Part shown: piece after piece, positions 36,076 through 41,685 of the stretch | How the letters are laid out: the number at the start of each line of letters is the position of its first letter | How positions within the stretch are numbered: the stretch's first letter is position 1 | Assembly: GCA_937904325.1 (NCBI GenBank) | Contig: CALGTK010000062.1 | Span: forward strand, 1 to 41,685 | Length of the DNA: 41,685 bases | Origin: an uncultured Planctomyces sp. | GTDB lineage: Bacteria; Planctomycetota; Planctomycetia; Planctomycetales; Planctomycetaceae | Reading direction: 5' to 3' | Notes under the pieces: model-generated | Told to the model about the DNA's origin: nothing | Seen by the model: only the letters and a program-made list of their open reading frames with translations | The model's database searches: none | Program-made: the position numbers and the translations under genes

Positions 36076-37620
36076 ATGCAACTTGAAGAGTTTCTCGAAC
36101 AGACAGCAGCGCGAACTCCAGACAAGATCGCATTGATCTGTGAAAAACGCCAGGTCACGTATCGCGAGATCGAAACCGAAGCAAATCAACTCGCCCACGG
36201 CTTGATCGCACGTGGTGTACAGCGAGGTGACCGTGTTGTCCTGTTCCTCGATAACTGCATCGAGGCAGCCGTCGGCGTGTGGGCCGTACTTAAGGCCGGG
36301 GCCGTATTCGTGATGGCGAACCCGACCACGAAGCCAGACAAGTTAACCTATCTACTCAATAATTCTCTTGCGTCCTGTGTTATTGCGCAGAGTAAGCGGT
36401 TGCGAGGTTGCGAGACAATCTGGGCAGAGACACCGCATTTGAAAAACGTGGTTGTCGTCGGAAATGCTGAGGATGTCGTCGACTGCACGCATCCGCTGAC
36501 AAACTGGAATGATCTCGTCGCCGAGCACAAAGAGAAAACGCTACCACCGACGAAGTGTTGCATCGACGTCGACCTGGCTTCGCTGGTTTACACCTCAGGC
36601 TCAACTGGCCATCCAAAGGGAGTGATGCTGACGCATGCCAATATGGTTGCTGCGAACAACTCCATCACAACGTACTTGCAGAACACGCCCGACGACATTG
36701 TGCTCAATGTGCTTCCTCTGAGCTTTGATTACGGGTTGTACCAGTGGCTCATGTGCTGCAACTTCGGCGGCACGCTGGTCCTGGAAAAGTCATTCACTTA
36801 CCCACATGCAATCTTAGACAGGATTGTAAAGCTGGGAGTCACCGGATTCCCAATCGTCCCGACAGTGGTGGCCATCCTGCTGCAAATGGATTTAACGAAG
36901 TACGACCTGTCGAAACTGCGTTACTTCAGCAACACCGGGGCTGCGTTCCCGGTTGAGTACATTCTGAAGCTGCGAAAAATCCTACCAGACGTGACAATTT
37001 TCTCGATGTTCGGTCTGACCGAGTGCAAGCGAGTCAGCTACCTGTCTCCAGAAGAGATCGACCGGCGGACGGACTCTGTCGGCAAACCGATGCCGAACTG
37101 CGAAACCATGATTCTCGATGACGACGGCAATGAAGTTGGACCGGACGAAGTCGGCGAACTGGTGGTGCGTGGTTCGAACGTGATGAAGGGATACTGGTCA
37201 GCTCCGGAGCTGACCGCGCAGCGACTGAAGCCTGGGAAAATCCCAAACGAGATGTGGCTCTACACGGGAGATCTGTTCCGATCCGACGAAGAAGGTTTTC
37301 TGTACTGGGTCGGCCGTAAAGACGACATCATCAAGAGCCGCGGAGAGAAGGTCAGCCCTCGCGAAGTTGAAGACGTCCTGCATCAACATCCGCACATCGC
37401 CGAAGCCGCTATCGTCGGTGTCGCCGACGCTGTCCTGGGACAGGCCGTGCGAGCAGTTGTACGACTGCAACCTGGAATCGATCTGACCGTACGCGACGTG
37501 CAATCTCATTGCCGATCATTCCTGGAAGACTTCATGGTTCCACAACAGGTCAAATTCTGCGACGCATTGCCAAAAACACCGAACGGCAAAATCGATAAGA
37601 AACTTTTAGTCCAGGCGTAA
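36076..37620 (+). CDS. AMP-forming acyl/aminoacyl ligase, probable carrier-protein loader
   Basis: 514 residues of the ANL superfamily. Motifs: YTSGSTGHPKG (172-182), FSMFGLTECKRVSYL for adenine/substrate, LYTGD, the hinge YWVGRKDDIIKSRGEKVSPREVE, and the catalytic Lys505 in PKTPNGKIDKK. It activates a carboxylic or amino acid as acyl-AMP and passes it to a thiol, presumably the ACP encoded just upstream. The GLTE-K-R-x-S-Y-L-x-P-E-E-I-D-R-R pattern is like ligases annotated with exosortase A polysaccharide loci, though no exosortase is visible here. Other possibilities are a D-amino-acid carrier ligase or a fatty-acid ligase. A long inverted repeat follows the stop codon. Confidence 0.9.
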   Translation: MQLEEFLEQTAARTPDKIALICEKRQVTYREIETEANQLAHGLIARGVQRGDRVVLFLDNCIEAAVGVWAVLKAGAVFVMANPTTKPDKLTYLLNNSLASCVIAQSKRLRGCETIWAETPHLKNVVVVGNAEDVVDCTHPLTNWNDLVAEHKEKTLPPTKCCIDVDLASLVYTSGSTGHPKGVMLTHANMVAANNSITTYLQNTPDDIVLNVLPLSFDYGLYQWLMCCNFGGTLVLEKSFTYPHAILDRIVKLGVTGFPIVPTVVAILLQMDLTKYDLSKLRYFSNTGAAFPVEYILKLRKILPDVTIFSMFGLTECKRVSYLSPEEIDRRTDSVGKPMPNCETMILDDDGNEVGPDEVGELVVRGSNVMKGYWSAPELTAQRLKPGKIPNEMWLYTGDLFRSDEEGFLYWVGRKDDIIKSRGEKVSPREVEDVLHQHPHIAEAAIVGVADAVLGQAVRAVVRLQPGIDLTVRDVQSHCRSFLEDFMVPQQVKFCDALPKTPNGKIDKKLLVQA

Positions 37621-37629
37621 GTGCCACAC

Positions 37630-37695
37630 AGCCGCGTTTCGCCAGAACGCAGCCACTCACGAGTTCCAAAACCCGCGTTCTGGCGAAGCGGGGCT
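37630..37695. repeat. REP-like palindrome between ligase and NAD-synthetase-like genes
   Basis: Two 21-base arms, 37630-37650 (AGCCGCGTTTCGCCAGAACGC) less its first base for the perfect core, and 37675-37695, pair with two mismatches around a 24-base loop. The inner 13 bases (TTCGCCAGAACGC at 37638-37650 with GCGTTCTGGCGAA at 37675-37687) are perfect. It fills most of the 88-base gap and lacks a T-run. It looks like a dispersed palindromic unit; other copies were not seen in this window. Confidence 0.75.
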
Positions 37696-37708
37696 ACGGA
37701 CACAATTC

Positions 37709-38698
37709 ATGGTCATCACAACAAAAGCGTTTTCTCAAGACCTCCTGAAACTCGATGCTGAAGCTGAGGTCGCCCGCATTTGCGACTGGATGCGCGAGAC
37801 CGTCGCTGTGGACTTTAAACGCAAAGGACTCGTACTCGGCCTGTCAGGCGGAATTGATTCGACCGTGTGTGCAGCGCTGGCCGTGAAAGCATTCGGTCCG
37901 GATCGACTCTTCGGGATCATGATGCCAGAGCGAGATTCCGAAGCCGATAGTCTCGTGCTGGGTGAATTACTGGCGGAATCGCTGGGCGTTGAATCAACGA
38001 TTGAAAACATCACTCCCATGCTGGACGGAGCCGGATGCTATCAACGCCGCGACGCTGCAATTCAGAGCGTCATTCCAGAATTTCAACCGGACTGGAAAAG
38101 CAAACTCGTCCTGCCACCACTGATGCAAGGTGCACGCTTCAGCCTGTCGAGCGTCGTGGTACAGTCGCCCGATGGTGAACGCCAGCAGGCTCGACTGACG
38201 CTCGACGCGTACCAGACGGTGGTCGCCGCCACAAACTTCAAACAACGCTGTCGCAAGATGATGGAGTACTACCACGCAGACCGACTTCGCTACGCGGTCA
38301 TCGGAACTCCGAATCGGCTCGAATACGACCAGGGATTCTTCGTCAAGCAGGGTGACGGGGCATCCGACATCAAACCAATCGCGCACCTCTACAAGACGCA
38401 GGTCTATCAGTTGGCCGAGTATCTCGACGTTCCGGAAGTGATTCGGATGCGACCACCAACGACGGACACGTACTCACTACCGCAGAGCCAGGAAGAGTTT
38501 TTCTTCAGCGTCCCGTATGACAAGCTCGATTGCTGCCTGTTCGGCCTCAATCATGGCTTCGACGCCGAAGATGTTGCGACGGGAACTGGCTTGAGCGTGG
38601 ACCAGGTGAAGTTTGTTTACAACGACATCGTTTCGAAGCGCAAGGCTACCGGTTATCTGCATCGCGCGCCGGAACTGATTGAGCCGGTGCTGGAATAG
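37709..38698 (+). CDS. NAD synthetase (NadE)-like ATP-dependent amidase/ligase
   Basis: 329 residues of the N-type ATP pyrophosphatase superfamily. The P-loop is SGGIDS (46-51), followed by the NadE body: NFKQRCRKMMEYYHADRL, VIGTPNRLEYDQGFFVKQGDGASDIKPI, LYKTQVYQLAEYLDVP, and MRPPTTDTYSLPQSQEEFFF in place of the usual P-P-S-A-D-L-x-x-G-Q-x-D-E. No glutaminase domain is fused, so it needs free ammonia or an amine. The length exceeds plain NadE by about 50 residues, mainly between 100 and 165. Its setting beside an AsnB-type enzyme, ACP and ligase suggests a recruited amide-forming step rather than NAD synthesis, but a true NAD synthetase cannot be excluded. Confidence 0.9.
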   Translation: MVITTKAFSQDLLKLDAEAEVARICDWMRETVAVDFKRKGLVLGLSGGIDSTVCAALAVKAFGPDRLFGIMMPERDSEADSLVLGELLAESLGVESTIENITPMLDGAGCYQRRDAAIQSVIPEFQPDWKSKLVLPPLMQGARFSLSSVVVQSPDGERQQARLTLDAYQTVVAATNFKQRCRKMMEYYHADRLRYAVIGTPNRLEYDQGFFVKQGDGASDIKPIAHLYKTQVYQLAEYLDVPEVIRMRPPTTDTYSLPQSQEEFFFSVPYDKLDCCLFGLNHGFDAEDVATGTGLSVDQVKFVYNDIVSKRKATGYLHRAPELIEPVLE

Positions 38699-38897
38699 AT
38701 GACAGGAAACAATTGACTCCCAGTTCCTGTGTCGAAGCATTTACAGCCGATATCTGCGTGAAGAATGTGTAATTTCTGGTTCGACTGCCAGGTCAACAAT
38801 TCGACGCAGCAGGTCAAACAAACCGCCCCCGGCGGACGACACGACTTTGATCAGTTGGAAGCCAGAGGCGAATCTCAACCAGAGGGTGGCAGCTGCA

Positions 38898-39983
38898 ATG
38901 AACCAATCTGTAATAAGCAGGTCGTCGGTCCCGGCGGACGCAGCCAGCGTGACACTTGCCGACATGGTGCTTGACCGCGATGAAATCGAAGGAGTCTGGC
39001 GCCGATCTTTCGGTGAATCTCCCAGACGCTTCGAGAACTATCTTACCAACCCCTATGCCGAGGCCATGATCTGGGTGTACCGGCCAGAAGGACATGCGAT
39101 CCATGGAGCATTTGGTCTGCACGCGCAGCAATTGAGTCTCGGCGACCAGATTCACTCGGTTGGTCAGATTGGCAATCTTGCCGTGGACAAGGATTATCGC
39201 AGTGCCGGTCCGGCACTGCGTCTACAACGCACCTTGCTCGGATCGCTCGCTGATAGCGACCGGACGCTCCTCTTTGGCATAACGGAAGAGGCGATTCCTC
39301 TGTTGCGGCGTGCTGGATGCAAATCCGTCGGGACCGTGGAACGCTGGGTAAAAATCATTAAATCAGAGACACAGCTCAGAAAACGACTCCGGCCGACATG
39401 GCTGGCGAAAGTGGCCGCCCCAATGGTCGACGTGGGTTTGCGGTTGAAGTCCCGTGAAACGTTCCCATCACGTTCTGCCGAGGTGACCGTGGGAGTTGGA
39501 CATACGTTCGACTCTCGATTCGATCGGCTCTGGGAACGAGTCGGTTCCCGCTTTCCGATTGCGACGCAAAGAACCTCGGATTACCTGACGTGGCGATTTC
39601 ATGGAGGTGAAGAATCAACTTTTAAGACCTTCTGGATGGCCGACACTGAGGGCGAACTCATCGGCTATATCGTGTTCGAGGTTCTTCGTAATGCCAACAT
39701 TGAAGTCGCCGATGTTATGTTTGATGGCACGCCAGCTCTGGACCGACTGTTAAGTGAATTTCTACGCAGAATGCGATCGCGGGAGTATCGCGCCACTGCG
39801 ATCACTGCATGCTGCTTCGGCGCAAATCTGCTCGTGGAGCGGTTGCAGAAATTTGGTTTCAACCGTCGACCGGAAAAGAGCCAGGTATTCATTTATGGAG
39901 ACTCAGCGACGCTCAACGACGCCGATCCACAATTCTTCGACCCGCAACGCTGGTATCTTACCGGCGCAGATGGGGACGTTTAA
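38898..39983 (+). CDS. GNAT-family acyltransferase
   Basis: About 361 residues from ATG 38898 (GAGGGTGG upstream; the longer frame from 38847 has no ribosome site). An N-terminal GNAT-like domain (about 20-140) has IGNLAVDKDYRSAGPALRLQR, where the acyl-CoA loop V-x-x-x-x-R-x-x-G-x-x is partly kept. A second GNAT-like half near 230-345 includes FDRLWERVGSRF and YLTWRF, as in FemAB/double-GNAT proteins. It ends close to residue 361 with no signal peptide. As the last gene of the carrier-protein cluster, it may transfer the carrier-bound acyl or aminoacyl group, or modify the product; the exact role is inferred. It lies 199 bases after the NadE-like gene. Confidence 0.82.
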   Translation: MNQSVISRSSVPADAASVTLADMVLDRDEIEGVWRRSFGESPRRFENYLTNPYAEAMIWVYRPEGHAIHGAFGLHAQQLSLGDQIHSVGQIGNLAVDKDYRSAGPALRLQRTLLGSLADSDRTLLFGITEEAIPLLRRAGCKSVGTVERWVKIIKSETQLRKRLRPTWLAKVAAPMVDVGLRLKSRETFPSRSAEVTVGVGHTFDSRFDRLWERVGSRFPIATQRTSDYLTWRFHGGEESTFKTFWMADTEGELIGYIVFEVLRNANIEVADVMFDGTPALDRLLSEFLRRMRSREYRATAITACCFGANLLVERLQKFGFNRRPEKSQVFIYGDSATLNDADPQFFDPQRWYLTGADGDV

Positions 39984-40751
39984 TGTGTGCCCGCGGTTCG
40001 ATTTAATCCAGCATGACGGTCGGATCCAGTCATGGAATGCAACGACGACTGGTCCTTCATGCTGCCAGGCAGTGACATACTTTCCTGCCACACGGGCCGG
40101 GTGCAGGTGCAGTCGACACAGCTCCTGATTATGGCCGTGTGGTCGAAAATCCCGACCTGACTCAGCATGCAGTAAAACACGGAACTTACGGCATATCAGA
40201 GTATTCTATCTCAGCGGCTTATCACCGACTGCGGTCGCAGCAGTACCTGCCAATACTTCCGCATGGTCGGCAAACTTATGAGATTTTCCGGAAACATTTC
40301 CGTCGACGCACCTTGAATGACAGCCCGTGCTGTTCCCCTCTGCAGTGACCGAGTTGCCACAAGCCGAGTCCGAATGCCAGTCAACAAGGTTACGGCCGTT
40401 GCTGTGGACCGACGTGGTACACCTCGTATATCGACCGTAATCACTGAGCAAGCAACTTTTCTACAATCTTGCCCACCGTCTCGCCAATCAAAGACCACTC
40501 TTCTCGTCGAACCGCTCGAGAAACAATCTGGGTAGAGCTTCCTTGAGCGGTATCGCGACTCACGTTTGGACGTTAGACCGGTCACGATGCGTGTGTTGAG
40601 ATCATCGCCGGCCGCAGCCTGCTGGCACAGTTCTGACTGACGTCGAATTCCAAACGCGGACTGGCTGCGAGTAAGGCGGAGGTTTTTGATCCTACGGGGA
40701 GATTAGATGAGAATGTCTTTGCTGGGGAATATGATCGGCTAAAGTGATGTA
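39984..40751. other. Long intergenic stretch with doubtful fragments
   Basis: About 770 bases. The frames present are short and none looks convincing. A minus-strand 40-codon frame at 40441-40563 (GTG start, reading RAVRREEWSLIGETV) is protein-like but too short to call and may be an old fragment. No terminator, tRNA or repeat was identified. Confidence 0.4.
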
Positions 40752-40990
40752 ATGCTGAGAAGGCAATGTGTAATCGCTATTTTGGTAGCAATTTCGATAT
40801 GTGCCGGGCCGAATGCTCCCACTTATGCCGCGGAGCGGACAGCAACTGAGCAACCCAACATCCTGTTCATTCTGGCTGACGACTGGAGTTATCTGATGTT
40901 CACGAGAAGCTGGAGTGGCACTTGATGAGCGAACGGGTGCAGTCGGGTGATCCGCGCATGATTGACGAGTACGATGTCTTTGAAAGCTGA
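40752..40990 (+). pseudogene. Sulfatase relic with internal deletion
   Basis: ATG 40752 opens a signal peptide (RRQCVIAILVAISICAG) followed by EQPNILFILADDW, the N-terminal metal-binding signature of type I sulfatases. The next bases switch frame straight into a sulfatase C-terminus (DVHEKLEWHLMSERVQSGDPRMIDEYDVFES, ending at 40990). The whole catalytic middle, including the C-x-P-S-R formylglycine site, is lost. The gene is a deletion remnant, not a small gene. Confidence 0.85.
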
Positions 40991-41056
40991 AAGACTGTCA
41001 ATCACACGGACGCACAGCAGAAAAAACGATACGTAAAACAGGAAAGAGCCTTATCG

Positions 41057-41685
41057 ATGAACAACTATCGTCCAACAGGAAACAGTTGCCTGCTCAATAA
41101 GATTCAATCAAGAACAACCCTCTGTTTGATCGTGATGTTTTTTGCGAACTGTGGCGTGTCAGTCGCTGGCGAGCTTTTCGATATGGACGCCATTCGAAAT
41201 CCAAAGACCCTCGAAGTCAAGGTTCATCAGGAGTGGCACGTCGTCGAGGGCCTGGTCGCCACACGACAGAAGCTCGTCACCATTAACGTCGGAGACATGT
41301 GGCCCGGTCAGGAATACCGCGTGCCTGTTCGTATGGTGGTGCCCGCAGACCGAAAGGCAAACGGCTTTCATATTACCGGCGCAAGTACACCGACGCGACT
41401 GCAACAGGACACAAAACCGAATCCCCTGGAACGGGAATTACTGCAAGGAGGCGTCGGGCTTGTTTTCACGGTCGTTCAGGAACCGGGAACGTACGGGCAA
41501 CGAGAAATGGCGCAGGCTGCCGACAAGCGATTCGCCGAAACGCTCAACCCGCGATACAAAATTCAATACTGGGCATGGCCCGCGACCTTGATGCGGGCGA
41601 TCACGACCGCTTACGCTGAGGCGGAACATTTCGACAAAGACAAAATCGCCGCGACTGGCGGATCGAAAAACGGCGCGTCGCCCTC
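41057..41685 (+). CDS. Secreted alpha/beta-hydrolase (esterase-like), 3' end cut by window edge
   Basis: About 210 codons are visible. The ATG at 41057 follows GGAAAGAG eight bases upstream. A signal peptide (TTLCLIVMFFANCGVSVAG) leads to an export-type protein. The visible end contains IAATGGSKNGAS, a G-x-S-x-x-G nucleophile elbow as in alpha/beta hydrolases of the PhoPQ-regulated PqaA or carbohydrate-esterase CE15 sort. The Asp and His of the triad lie off the right edge. It probably acts on an ester or peptide substrate outside the cytoplasm. The frame is open throughout. Subfamily is uncertain because only the first half is present. Confidence 0.75.
   Translation, partial: MNNYRPTGNSCLLNKIQSRTTLCLIVMFFANCGVSVAGELFDMDAIRNPKTLEVKVHQEWHVVEGLVATRQKLVTINVGDMWPGQEYRVPVRMVVPADRKANGFHITGASTPTRLQQDTKPNPLERELLQGGVGLVFTVVQEPGTYGQREMAQAADKRFAETLNPRYKIQYWAWPATLMRAITTAYAEAEHFDKDKIAATGGSKNGASP

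Noticed and set aside
1-41685. CRISPR array, tRNA or rRNA genes
   Set aside because: No regularly spaced direct repeats and no tRNA cloverleaf or rRNA core sequence were seen on either strand by reading; short RNAs could still be missed.

Overview
The window looks like chromosome from a planctomycete (Planctomycetales type). Reasons: roughly balanced base composition, loose gene packing with many gaps of 200 to 800 bases, a sialate O-acetylesterase-like SGNH protein, a sulfatase relic, an outer-membrane beta-barrel protein and EF-hand/cysteine-peptidase proteins typical of that group. This is an inference from gene content; no rRNA or other marker gene is present. No tRNA, rRNA or CRISPR array was seen.

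Layout. (1) 1-2481, minus strand: madL-madM-matB, a malonate uptake and activation operon, with the synthetase cut by the left edge. (2) 2561-4906, minus: a secreted beta-propeller protein and a secreted SGNH/sialate-O-acetylesterase-like protein. (3) About 5210-5612: a decayed IS21-type istA. (4) 5741-10306, plus: a two-domain fasciclin protein with a good terminator, folE and a 6-pyruvoyl-tetrahydropterin synthase homologue, a FabZ-like hot-dog protein, a VOC protein behind a long hairpin, and two overlapping tiny membrane proteins. (5) 10916-12062: a frame-shifted ISAs1-family transposase. (6) 12312-22136, minus: an iron-sulfur photolyase-related protein, a membrane protein overlapping an SDR that lacks the catalytic Tyr, an FMN alpha-hydroxy-acid oxidase, a SOUL haem-binding-type protein, an outer-membrane barrel, DUF1499, a SpoIIE/PPM phosphatase and an epimerase-DUF2867 fusion. 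(7) 22381-26183, plus: two small unknown proteins, an M48-like membrane protein without its zinc motif, DUF3050 and a ferritin-like protein. (8) 26316-26715: an IS3-family relic. (9) 26762-29711, minus: DUF2269, DUF4013, DUF4166 and DUF2071 proteins. (10) 30222-32814, plus: an EF-hand protein with a C25-like cysteine peptidase domain, and a PqqB-like metallo-beta-lactamase-fold protein. (11) 33621-39983, plus: a five-gene biosynthetic cluster of AsnB-type amidotransferase, acyl carrier protein, AMP-forming ligase, NAD-synthetase-like enzyme and GNAT. (12) 40752-41685: a sulfatase relic with an internal deletion, and the start of a secreted alpha/beta-hydrolase.

Function. Regions 4 to 9 combine pterin synthesis, photolyase, SOUL, ferritin-like, fasciclin, SDR, epimerase-DUF2867, DUF4166 and DUF2071 genes. 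Such families often occur together in bacterial light- or singlet-oxygen-response loci, so I read this stretch as a light/oxidative-stress accessory island broken up by dead insertion sequences. Region 11 is the best candidate for an undescribed system: it has a free carrier protein, its own loading ligase, two ATP-dependent amide-forming enzymes and an acyltransferase, but no NRPS or PKS module.
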